From an uncultured Clostridia bacterium (GTDB taxonomy: Bacteria; Bacillota; Clostridia; Christensenellales; UBA1242): 5,674 nt of DNA. Of this stretch, positions 1 to 5,674 are shown one piece after another. The position numbers and the translations under genes are program-made. Each line of letters opens with the position of its first letter. Positions within the stretch are counted from its first letter, which is position 1. The notes beneath the pieces are model-generated. The model had not been told where the DNA came from and made no database searches. It was given only the letters and a program-made list of their open reading frames with translations. The stretch covers positions 1-5,674 of the forward strand of contig CANQCE010000062.1 of NCBI GenBank assembly GCA_947589655.1. Direction: 5' to 3'.

Positions 1-1
1 A

Positions 2-1537
2 ATTGGGCACACAAGATGGGCAACGCATGGCAGCATCTCGGAGGCAAATGCGCATCCGCATCTGTCTGTTGATGGACAGTTTGCCATTGTTCATAACGGA
101 ATAATTGAAAACTTTGAAGAATTAAAGCAACGTTATAATTTTCACTTGATTTCAGAAACCGATACTGAGGTGTTTGTAAATTTAATATCCCAGCAAAATG
201 GAGATGTGCTTGACAAACTGATTGCCGCAAGTGATGTTGCGCGTGGAAGTTTTTCCATTGCCCTTTTGCATAAGGGTGAAAACAAAATTTATCTTGCAAA
301 GCAGGGCAGTCCGCTTATGGTTGCAGTTGGCAAAAACGGTTGCATGGTGGCAAGCGACAGTTCTGTTTTTGGGAACGATTTTGATGATATTTTTTGCATG
401 GAAGATGGAGAATTTGCCATTTTGGAGAAAAATGGCGTAACTTTTTTTGATAAAAATAAGCAAAAAATTGAAAAAACACCAATTTTAAGGGAACTTTTTG
501 ATTTTGACGAACAGAACACGCAAGAAAAGTATTTTATGTTGAAAGAAATAAAAGAGCAATCGGCTGTGCTTAGAAAAACATATTTTAAGTTTTTTTCTCA
601 GGGCGTGAATATTGACATTCAAGCCATACGAAAGTTTAAAAGCTTTCACCTCGTGGCGTGCGGAACGGCATATCACAGTTGCCTGATGGGGGCAAGATAT
701 ATTCAAGAGTTGTGTAAAAAAGAGTGCAAAGTTACAATTGCCAGCGAGTTTAGATATTCGGACAATTTGTTAAACAAAAATTGTTTATACATTTTTGTCA
801 GCCAAAGCGGCGAAACAGCCGATACAATTGCATCTGCAAAACTGGTGAAAGACAGTGGTTTTTCGGTTATGTGCGTTACAAATGTGCCATACTGCTCATT
901 GAACAATTATGCGGATTACATTTTGCCAACCTTTGCTGGGCGAGAGGTGGCGGTTGCCTCCACAAAAGCCTACACGGCGCAGGTTTTTACACTTCTTATT
1001 TTTGCATCAATGCTGTCTGGCAAGGATATGCAAGAAAAATTAAAGAGGTTTGTATTAAATTTTGAAATTGCTCTTTTGGATGACAAAATTTTACAAGAAA
1101 TTTTTAAATATAAAAAGATATTCTTTATTGGTCGTGGGCAAGATTATTTCACTTGTTTGGAGGGCAGTTTAAAACTGAAAGAAATTGCCTACATAAATTG
1201 TTTGGGGATTCCGGCTGGGGAACTTAAACATGGAACGCTGGCGCTTATTGATGAAGACACTTTGATTATTGCCGTTGCAACACAAGAAAATTTAAAGGAG
1301 AAATTAATCAGTAACATTTTGGAGGCGAAATCGAGAGGGGCAAAAGTGATTGTGCTTTCACAATTTGAAAACTTTTTCAAGGAAGCCTTGCAGATAAATC
1401 TGCCGCAATTTGACGAATTTTTAATGCCAATTGTCAGCATTGTGCCTTTGCAACATTTGGCTTTTGAATATTCCATAAAACTTGGGCTATCCCCAGATAA
1501 ACCAAGAAATTTGGCAAAATCGGTGACCGTGGAATAA
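2..1537 (+). CDS. glmS: Glutamine--fructose-6-phosphate aminotransferase (isomerizing), 5'-truncated by the window edge
   Basis: GlmS converts fructose-6-phosphate and glutamine to glucosamine-6-phosphate in the cytosol, the first step towards UDP-GlcNAc for peptidoglycan. The reading frame is already open at base 2 and gives 511 visible residues. The glutaminase domain shows GHTRWATHG (residues 2-10), NAHPH, VHNGIIEN and ETDTEV. YFMLKEIKEQ marks the join to the isomerase half. Two SIS domains follow: the first has CGTAYHS (220-226), SQSGETADT (267-275) and AGREVAVASTKAYTAQ (312-327); the second has FIGRG (375-379) and AGELKHG (405-411). The C-terminus PRNLAKSVTVE matches the E. coli end, whose Lys603 forms the Schiff base with the sugar; here that Lys is residue 506. 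By comparison with E. coli about 70 N-terminal residues are missing, including the nucleophilic Cys, so the full protein would be ~580 residues, slightly shorter than the usual ~600-610. A TTG at 146 is internal and not the start. Any glmS ribozyme would lie upstream, out of view. Confidence 0.97.
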   Translation: MGHTRWATHGSISEANAHPHLSVDGQFAIVHNGIIENFEELKQRYNFHLISETDTEVFVNLISQQNGDVLDKLIAASDVARGSFSIALLHKGENKIYLAKQGSPLMVAVGKNGCMVASDSSVFGNDFDDIFCMEDGEFAILEKNGVTFFDKNKQKIEKTPILRELFDFDEQNTQEKYFMLKEIKEQSAVLRKTYFKFFSQGVNIDIQAIRKFKSFHLVACGTAYHSCLMGARYIQELCKKECKVTIASEFRYSDNLLNKNCLYIFVSQSGETADTIASAKLVKDSGFSVMCVTNVPYCSLNNYADYILPTFAGREVAVASTKAYTAQVFTLLIFASMLSGKDMQEKLKRFVLNFEIALLDDKILQEIFKYKKIFFIGRGQDYFTCLEGSLKLKEIAYINCLGIPAGELKHGTLALIDEDTLIIAVATQENLKEKLISNILEAKSRGAKVIVLSQFENFFKEALQINLPQFDEFLMPIVSIVPLQHLAFEYSIKLGLSPDKPRNLAKSVTVE

Positions 1538-1550
1538 AGTAACAAAATTA

Positions 1551-1578
1551 AAAAAATGCGTTTATTTGCGCATTTTTT
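1551..1578. terminator. Bidirectional intrinsic terminator between convergent genes
   Basis: AAAAAATGCG (1551-1560) pairs with CGCATTTTTT (1569-1578) around an 8-nt loop. The core is short (TGCG/CGCA), but it is flanked by A's on the left and T's on the right, so both strands read as a hairpin followed by a U-tract. It lies 13 bases after the glmS stop and 28 bases beyond the stop of the opposing lipoprotein gene, the right place to end both transcripts. Further T-runs follow up to 1608. Efficiency may be modest because most of the stem is A-U. Confidence 0.75.
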
Positions 1579-1606
1579 ATTATTTTTTTTTAATTTTTTT
1601 GCTTTT

Positions 1607-2539
1607 TTATAAGTTTTTATAAACAATTGTCAAGAATAAGTTGTATGTAAGGCTACTGTAATTTCCTTCGTTAATGCTGCCGCTTTCAAGAGTAAATTCA
1701 AATGGGAACACAATAAAATATCTTTCGCTTTCTTTATCATAACTTACTTTGTAAGCGCCATCTTCAAACGCATCTCCTAACTGCCAAGTGCCATCTTGTT
1801 GCCTGAACGATAAATTTGCAGCAAAGTTTTTTGAAAGCCCACCTGCAACTATTTGTGCCATAACAATTTGTTTGTCTTTCAAGCGCATAACGGAGGTTAT
1901 TGCCTCTGGGCGCACCAACTTTGCAACAGTTGTGGTTTGTTGGTTGGCATCCAAAGAAGATGCTTCTTCAAATTGCACAGCATCGCTTTGGAAAACTTGC
2001 GTTTGTTCGGCAGTTTGATTAACTGAAACTGAGAACTCTGGGATGCTTTCAGCAGGGGACATTGATGTTGTTATTTCGTCAACTGGCGTAACATTTGGCT
2101 GGTGAGAAACCATAACGCCTTCAAATTGAACATACATTTGTTGCGTAAAAAAAGAACAAAACAAAGAATTAATACAAAATATTGTGCTAGAAGACATAAT
2201 GGCGGCGCCGATTGTAAAGGTTAAAACACTTGTTAAAACCCTTTCATCTTCTGACAAAGTGTTGTTTATTTTGTAAACATCTCCATTTGCAAGAAGTTCT
2301 GTGTTTTGCCTTACCCAAGCAATAACTTGGCTGCCATTTTTTGCCCTTGCAGTGAGTGTGACGGTTGAACCTTCTTCATATGTTGCACTGCCAACTGCGC
2401 CATTACCTGCAACCAAACCATATTCGGTTGCACTGGAGGACCAACTTACAGAAAAACTTTGCTTTTCGTCACACCCAAAAAGGGCAAACAGCGGCAACAG
2501 GAAAACTGATAAAAGTAAAAATGAAAGTTTTTTCTTCAT
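1607..2539 (-). CDS. Putative lipoprotein with an InlB B-repeat-like N-terminal module, function unknown
   Basis: I do not recognise a named family for the whole protein (310 residues). It starts at an ATG (2537-2539 on the minus strand) with GAGGA 6 nt upstream. The N-terminus is a lipoprotein signal: MKKK, a hydrophobic stretch (residues 5-19), then lipobox LFGC with Cys23, so the mature protein should be lipid-anchored on the outer face of the membrane. Residues ~27-140 resemble a bacterial (divergent InlB B-repeat type) beta module: YEEGSTVTLTARA (54-66), IAWV (73-76), then FTI...LFCSFFTQQMYVQFEGV. A linker rich in Ser, Thr, Gln and Glu (~145-205) leads to a C-terminal part (~206-310) with beta-strand-like alternation (FIVFPFEFTL, LFLTIVYKNL) and no catalytic motif that I can identify. 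Cys122 and Cys128 sit in a hydrophobic patch (~103-131). It is convergent with glmS and divergent from ytxC, so probably monocistronic. A surface or scaffolding role is only an inference. Confidence 0.85.
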   Translation of the reverse strand: MKKKLSFLLLSVFLLPLFALFGCDEKQSFSVSWSSSATEYGLVAGNGAVGSATYEEGSTVTLTARAKNGSQVIAWVRQNTELLANGDVYKINNTLSEDERVLTSVLTFTIGAAIMSSSTIFCINSLFCSFFTQQMYVQFEGVMVSHQPNVTPVDEITTSMSPAESIPEFSVSVNQTAEQTQVFQSDAVQFEEASSLDANQQTTTVAKLVRPEAITSVMRLKDKQIVMAQIVAGGLSKNFAANLSFRQQDGTWQLGDAFEDGAYKVSYDKESERYFIVFPFEFTLESGSINEGNYSSLTYNLFLTIVYKNL

Positions 2540-2559
2540 GTTTTATCCTCTTTTATTTT

Positions 2560-2588
2560 ATAATAAACATTTTTTTCAAAAAAAGCAA
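2560..2588 (-). promoter_or_regulatory. Weak candidate sigma-A promoter for the lipoprotein gene
   Basis: Read on the minus strand, TTGCTT (2583-2588) and TATTAT (2560-2565) are separated by 17 nt. TATTAT differs from the consensus -10 at one base, but the -35 matches only its TTG. The predicted transcript start near 2553 would leave a 5' leader of only ~13 nt, just enough to include the GAGGA ribosome binding site at 2546-2550. In such AT-rich DNA a match of this quality can occur by chance. Confidence 0.3.
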
Positions 2589-2690
2589 ATTTTTTTATGA
2601 GATATGCAAAAATCCTTCAAAAAAATTCATACAATTTCATGAGTATTTTTTTGGTGCTTGCATAAAATAGACCTTGTAAGAGATGTTGCG

Positions 2691-2695
2691 AGGAG
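2691..2695 (+). promoter_or_regulatory. Ribosome binding site that fixes the ytxC start
   Basis: AGGAG lies 5 nt before the ATG at 2701. An in-frame ATG at 2683 lies upstream of this site and has no Shine-Dalgarno sequence of its own, so translation most likely begins at 2701 with MWELSIAV. Confidence 0.75.
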
Positions 2696-2700
2696 TTTTT

Positions 2701-3471
2701 ATGTGGGAACTTTCCATTGCCGTAAGTTGTAAAAATTTGGAGATAGCCAAGTTTATATATCAATCACTTAAAAAAGAGGGCGCCAGCCTTGGCGGAGTGG
2801 TTACATGCTATGAGGAGTTTGAAAACTTCTATATTCTTTTTGGCTGCCCTGTGGAAAAGCAACAGAAGGCGTGCGAAGAAATTGAAAAATGCATAATTAA
2901 AGTGATTTGTAATTTTTATAAAGAGCGCTTTTTAACTGAAAATTTGCGCCTTCCAACTCATGAAAACATAAGCGTCACGGCGTTTAAAAAAGCCCTTATC
3001 AACTTTGATAAAGAAACGGACATATATTATATAAGTAAAAATTTGCAACTCCAAGACAATTTGCATTTGGACAGTTTTTACTTTTTTAAACTTAAAGCCC
3101 TGCGCGACAAATGGCAAGAACTTATTGCCCTTGCAAATGAAAACAGCGATTATCTTGTCAGCAATGAGGCGTTTTACGACCTTTTGAAATTTTTGATTGA
3201 CAATTTGGAGGTCTGCGAAGACGAAATTAATGTTTTTGAAAATGAAGACGGCTATCTTTTGCAGTCGCAGAATGAGGATTTAAAAAGCGAGAATCTATCC
3301 AAAGAAGGGCTTGTATCGTCACTGATTGAACTTTCGCCAAAGAAAATAAACTTTTTTTGCCGCTCAGACGATAACACCGCCGGCTTCTTGACCAAAATTT
3401 TTGAAGAACGAGTGAACATTTGCTATAACAAAAATCTGGAGAAGATTTCTCTTTTGGGGCAAACACATTGA
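2701..3471 (+). CDS. ytxC: YtxC-family sporulation protein
   Basis: The product (256 residues) fits the YtxC family, which is annotated as a sporulation protein but has no known biochemical activity. The best evidence is the C-terminal part. YDLLKFLIDNLE (159-170), an EINVFENEDGYLL segment (175-187) and then LVSSLIELSPKKINFF (204-219) and IFEERVNICYN (233-243) follow the order I recall for YtxC proteins (a LLISxLIxxAPKKI-like block followed by IFxxRVxxCxGCxxC). The terminal cysteine cluster is degenerate here: only Cys241 remains. The protein is predicted cytosolic, mixed alpha/beta, with no signal peptide or membrane helix. The second supporting clue is position: ytxC precedes thrS here, as in Bacillus subtilis, though dnaB and dnaI are absent from this side. 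I see no convincing terminator between ytxC and the thrS promoter, so some read-through into the T-box leader is possible. If the family call is wrong, this is a conserved hypothetical protein. Confidence 0.75.
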   Translation: MWELSIAVSCKNLEIAKFIYQSLKKEGASLGGVVTCYEEFENFYILFGCPVEKQQKACEEIEKCIIKVICNFYKERFLTENLRLPTHENISVTAFKKALINFDKETDIYYISKNLQLQDNLHLDSFYFFKLKALRDKWQELIALANENSDYLVSNEAFYDLLKFLIDNLEVCEDEINVFENEDGYLLQSQNEDLKSENLSKEGLVSSLIELSPKKINFFCRSDDNTAGFLTKIFEERVNICYNKNLEKISLLGQTH

Positions 3472-3535
3472 TTTTCTGTTCGGAGGATGAAATATAGGAG
3501 AAAATTCGTAAAAGTGAAATTTTTGCTAAAAAGTG

Positions 3536-3565
3536 TTGACAAATTAAAAAACTTGGGTATATAAT
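3536..3565 (+). promoter_or_regulatory. Consensus sigma-A promoter for thrS
   Basis: TTGACA (3536-3541) and TATAAT (3560-3565) are both perfect matches to the vegetative consensus, separated by 18 nt. Transcription would begin near 3572, just before the first paired bases of the T-box stem I. This makes thrS an independent unit with a leader of roughly 258 nt before its ATG. Confidence 0.9.
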
Positions 3566-3572
3566 ATTGCTG

Positions 3573-3798
3573 TATTTTGAAAGACAAGTAGGGTTTGCCC
3601 ATGCGCACAGAGAAGGGTTGGTTGGTGAAAAACCTTGGCAAGGCAAAAATCTGAAACCACTTTCGGAAAAGTTGCATTTCTAATAAACTTTTCAAAAATA
3701 CTACAAATTTAATATCAAGTGGCACATTTTTATGTGCAATTAAGGTGGAACCGCGGTGAAAATCGTCCTTAAAACAAAATGTTTTGGGCGGTTTTTTT
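3573..3798 (+). promoter_or_regulatory. T-box riboswitch, threonine-specific (ACC specifier), upstream of thrS
   Basis: This leader senses uncharged tRNA-Thr and lets transcription continue into thrS when threonine charging is low. Stem I closes with GAAAG (3579-3583) and CTTTC (3660-3664). It has the AGTA motif at 3587-3590, an inner helix TTTGCC (3594-3599)/GGCAAA (3642-3647), a distal AGAGA bulge (~3609-3613), a GGTGAAAA apical loop (~3623-3630) and an upper helix AAGGGTT/AACCTT. The specifier loop reads CTGAA-ACC-A, putting the Thr codon ACC at 3656-3658 followed by the usual purine. Stem II is a perfect 8-bp helix (3666-3673/3686-3693). Stem III is GCACAT/ATGTGC (3722-3727/3732-3737). 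The T-box AAGGTGGAACCGCG (3742-3755) carries TGGA, which would pair with a tRNA 3' end UCCA. The antiterminator closes with TTAAGG (3740-3745)/CCTTAA (3767-3772). The exact boundaries of stem I sub-helices are hand-folded. Confidence 0.95.
3759..3798 (+). terminator. T-box-controlled intrinsic terminator before thrS
   Basis: AAAATCGTCC (3759-3768) and AAAAC (3771-3775) fold back on GTTTT (3781-3785) and GGGCGGTTTT (3786-3795), with two bulged T's, followed by a run of seven T's (3792-3798). Its left arm reuses bases 3764-3772 of the antiterminator, so the two structures cannot form together. This is the classic transcription-attenuation arrangement. Confidence 0.9.
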
Positions 3799-3819
3799 GT
3801 TATGCCGCCACGAAAAAAT

Positions 3820-3824
3820 GGAGG
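3820..3824 (+). promoter_or_regulatory. Ribosome binding site that fixes the thrS start
   Basis: GGAGG stands 6 nt before the ATG at 3831. The frame is open upstream to a GTG at 3756, but that codon lies inside the T-box/terminator structure and has no ribosome binding site. The protein from 3831 begins MEKKDVQIARHSLAH, directly at the start of the editing domain. Confidence 0.9.
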
Positions 3825-3830
3825 TTATAT

Positions 3831-5588
3831 ATGGAAAAGAAAGATGTTCAAATTGCAAGGCATAGTTTGGCGCACATTTTGGCAAAGGCACTGGTGGAGT
3901 TGTATCCAAACACCAAACTTACCATTGGTCCAGCCATTGACGATGGCTTTTATTATGATGTTGACACTGACGAGATGCTAACGCCAGACCATTTTGATGC
4001 CATCGAAAAAAAGATGAAAGAAATTATCAACAAAGGCGAGGCTTTTGTAAGAAAAGAGGTTTCTCGCAGCGAGGCTCTTAAACTTTTCAAAAACAATCCT
4101 TACAAAACGGAAATTATTAACGAGTTGCCAGAGGATGAAAAAATTACCATCTATCAAACGGGTGACGACTTTTTTGACCTTTGTGCTGGCCCTCATGTTG
4201 AAAGCAGCAAGAACTTGCAAAACTATGCCTTCAAAATTTATGCCGTGAACGGTGCTTACTGGCGTGGGAACGAAAAGAACAAAATGTTGCAGCGCGTGTA
4301 TGCCTATGCCTTCCCTGACAAAAAACAACTTGCAGAGCACATTGCCATGTTGGAGGAGGCAAGAAAGCGTGACCACAACAAACTTGGCAGAGAACTTGAA
4401 CTTTTCACCACGGTGGACTATATTGGGCAGGGCCTGCCAATCTTGCTGCCAAAGGGCGCAAAAATCATTCAAATTTTGGAGAGATTTGTTGAAGACGAAG
4501 AAGCAAAGCGTGGCTGGCAAATCACCAAAACGCCTTTCATGGCAAAAAGCGACCTTTACAAAATTTCTGGGCATTGGGACCACTACAAAGAGGGGATGTT
4601 TGTGCTGGGTGATGAAAAGAAAGATAAAGAAGTGTATGCACTTCGCCCTATGACCTGCCCATTTCAATATCAGTGCTATTTAAACAAAGCACGCTCTTAT
4701 AAAGATTTGCCACTTCGCTATGACGAAACCTCCACACTTTTCCGCAACGAGGCAAGCGGCGAAATGCACGGTCTTATCCGTGTGCGCCAATTCACTCTGT
4801 CGGAAGGGCATTTGATGTGCACTCCAGAGCAACTTGAACAAGAGTTTAAATCTTGTTTGGAACTTGCCATTTTTATGCTGAAAACTTTGGGACTTTATGA
4901 AGATGTTTCTTATCGTTTCTCGCAATGGGACCCTAATGACAGAAAGAAATATATTGGAACTGACGAGCAGTGGAACGAGGCACAATCCACCATGGAGAAA
5001 ATTCTGAAACATTTGAACATTCCATACGAGGTTGGCATTGGCGAGGCGGCTTTCTATGGGCCAAAACTTGACATTCAAATCCGCAACGTTTTTGGAAAAG
5101 AGGACACCCTTATCACCATTCAGGTTGACCAAATGTTGGCTGAAAAATTTGGCATGGTTTACACCGACAAAGATGGGCAAAAGAAAAACCCTATCATCAT
5201 CCACAGAAGCAGTGTGGGCTGCTACGAAAGAACTCTTGCTTACCTTATCGAAAAGTATGCTGGGGCGTTTCCACTTTGGCTGGCACCTGTGCAAGTTAAG
5301 GTGCTTTCGCTGACCGAAAGAAATGCGGAATACGCAAAGGCAGTGCATGAAAAACTGTTTGCACAGGGCTTCCGCAGCGAACTTGACGACCGCAACGAGA
5401 AAGTTGGTTACAAAATTCGCGAGGCTTCCGCAATGAAAATTCCATACCTTATTATTGTGGGGGATGAGGAAGAAAAATCGAATACCATTTCCATCCGCGG
5501 CCGTGGCTTTGAAAATAAAAGTGGACTGAACCTTGACGAGTTCATTGCAAGGTTGCAACAAGAGGTGGAACAAAAGATAATTAAGTGA
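3831..5588 (+). CDS. thrS: Threonine--tRNA ligase, short form without a TGS domain
   Basis: Threonyl-tRNA synthetase, a class II enzyme, attaches threonine to tRNA-Thr and hydrolyses mischarged Ser-tRNA-Thr. The 585-residue product starts straight at the editing domain: HSLAH (11-15) and DLCAGPH (116-122, Cys118 and His122) give the His/Cys set of the proofreading site, followed by GAYWRGNEKNKMLQRVYAYAF (141-161 region). The catalytic core shows the motif-1 area KSDLYKISGHWDHY (239-252), MTCP (274-277) with the zinc ligand Cys276, motif 2 FRNEASGEMHGLIRVRQF (304-321), the second zinc ligand in SEGH (His327), and motif 3 with IIIHRSSVGCYERT (455-468; His458 zinc ligand, Arg467). The anticodon-binding domain begins at PLWLAPVQV (481-489) and contains VGYKIREA (525-532). 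Common bacterial ThrRS proteins have ~640 residues with an N-terminal TGS domain of ~60 residues, which is absent here. The usual MNCPGH is MTCPFQ. The gene ends with tandem stops TGA TAA. Expression is controlled by the T-box leader. Confidence 0.97.
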   Translation: MEKKDVQIARHSLAHILAKALVELYPNTKLTIGPAIDDGFYYDVDTDEMLTPDHFDAIEKKMKEIINKGEAFVRKEVSRSEALKLFKNNPYKTEIINELPEDEKITIYQTGDDFFDLCAGPHVESSKNLQNYAFKIYAVNGAYWRGNEKNKMLQRVYAYAFPDKKQLAEHIAMLEEARKRDHNKLGRELELFTTVDYIGQGLPILLPKGAKIIQILERFVEDEEAKRGWQITKTPFMAKSDLYKISGHWDHYKEGMFVLGDEKKDKEVYALRPMTCPFQYQCYLNKARSYKDLPLRYDETSTLFRNEASGEMHGLIRVRQFTLSEGHLMCTPEQLEQEFKSCLELAIFMLKTLGLYEDVSYRFSQWDPNDRKKYIGTDEQWNEAQSTMEKILKHLNIPYEVGIGEAAFYGPKLDIQIRNVFGKEDTLITIQVDQMLAEKFGMVYTDKDGQKKNPIIIHRSSVGCYERTLAYLIEKYAGAFPLWLAPVQVKVLSLTERNAEYAKAVHEKLFAQGFRSELDDRNEKVGYKIREASAMKIPYLIIVGDEEEKSNTISIRGRGFENKSGLNLDEFIARLQQEVEQKIIK

Positions 5589-5597
5589 TAAAACACG

Positions 5598-5624
5598 CTT
5601 TCTTTCTGTGCGGCAGAAAGAAAG
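5598..5624. repeat. Perfect 11-bp inverted repeat after thrS (first of two)
   Basis: CTTTCTTTCTG (5598-5608) and CAGAAAGAAAG (5614-5624) are perfect reverse complements around a 5-nt loop TGCGG. The hairpin starts 10 nt after the thrS stop codon but is followed by TTGGCAAAGAAAG and not by a T-run, so it is not a standard intrinsic terminator. It may protect the mRNA 3' end or be one arm of a repeat unit with the neighbouring hairpin. Confidence 0.75.
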
Positions 5625-5640
5625 TTGGCAAAGAAAGACC

Positions 5641-5670
5641 GCATACTTTTCTAACGCTAGAAAAGTATGC
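5641..5670. repeat. Perfect 13-bp inverted repeat at the window edge (second of two)
   Basis: GCATACTTTTCTA (5641-5653) and TAGAAAAGTATGC (5658-5670) pair perfectly around a 4-nt loop ACGC. It follows the first inverted repeat after 16 nt. Only AAAA follows before the window ends, so whether a T-run or a further repeat copy comes next cannot be seen. On the plus strand the visible flank does not favour termination. Confidence 0.75.
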
Positions 5671-5674
5671 AAAA

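Noticed and set aside
1189..1626. Open frame of 145 codons on the minus strand over the glmS end
   Set aside because: It overlaps conserved GlmS sequence and crosses the shared terminator hairpin; no protein family features.
2683..2700. Upstream ATG for ytxC adding six residues
   Set aside because: The AGGAG at 2691-2695 is inside that extension and correctly spaced for the ATG at 2701.
3501..3525. Weak AAAATTC / GAAATTTT hairpin after ytxC as a terminator
   Set aside because: Almost all A-U pairs with a mismatch and no clean T-run; too weak to call.
3487..3564. Possible 25-residue peptide (MKYRRKF...) between ytxC and the thrS promoter
   Set aside because: GGAGG directly abuts its ATG with no usable spacing, and the frame runs through the -35 and -10 boxes of the thrS promoter.
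3756..3830. Upstream GTG start for thrS adding 25 residues
   Set aside because: The codons lie within the T-box antiterminator/terminator and lack a ribosome binding site, while the ATG at 3831 has a proper GGAGG.
3978..4667. Open frame of 229 codons on the minus strand opposite thrS
   Set aside because: Shadow of the ThrRS reading frame; low-complexity hydrophobic and aromatic composition and no start signal.
4680..5672. Long open frame of 330 codons on the minus strand opposite thrS
   Set aside because: It is antisense to a clearly conserved ThrRS and its sequence is rich in Phe, Cys and His as expected from a shadow frame; no ribosome binding site or recognisable domain.

Overview
The window is AT-rich DNA with long A and T runs, strong GGAGG-type ribosome binding sites, a tRNA-sensing T-box leader and a YtxC-type sporulation gene. 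Together these point to a low-GC Gram-positive bacterium, most likely an uncultured spore-forming member of the Clostridia. The taxon is an inference; no marker here fixes the genus. The standard code fits: TGA closes both ytxC and thrS and is not read through.

Layout, left to right. (1) Positions 2-1537 (+) hold the 3' part of glmS, the enzyme that makes glucosamine-6-phosphate for the cell wall; its first ~70 codons, including the catalytic N-terminal Cys, lie outside the window. (2) A short A/T-flanked hairpin at 1551-1578 sits between two convergent genes and can terminate both. (3) 1607-2539 (-) encodes a 310-residue lipoprotein of unknown function with an InlB-B-repeat-like N-terminal module. 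(4) 2540-2700 is a divergent intergenic region with only weak promoter candidates. (5) 2701-3471 (+) encodes a YtxC-family sporulation protein. (6) 3472-3830 holds a consensus promoter and a nearly complete T-box riboswitch with an ACC (Thr) specifier, mutually exclusive antiterminator and terminator, and the thrS ribosome binding site. (7) 3831-5588 (+) encodes threonyl-tRNA synthetase, a 585-residue form that lacks the N-terminal TGS domain but keeps the editing, catalytic and anticodon-binding domains. (8) 5598-5670 has two perfect inverted repeats in tandem that look like an interspersed repeat unit more than a simple terminator.

How they work together. glmS and thrS are housekeeping genes of wall-precursor synthesis and translation. 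The ytxC-thrS adjacency is also seen in Bacillus subtilis (dnaB-dnaI-ytxC-thrS). Here thrS has its own promoter and is controlled by uncharged tRNA-Thr through the T-box, so it can be expressed independently of ytxC. The lipoprotein is transcribed against the others and is probably a lineage-specific surface protein. I see no phage, CRISPR, transposase or defence genes, and no clear evidence of a wholly new system. The points most worth a second look are the TGS-less ThrRS, the T-box with its possible alternative pairing, the uncharacterised lipoprotein and the tandem inverted-repeat element at the right edge.
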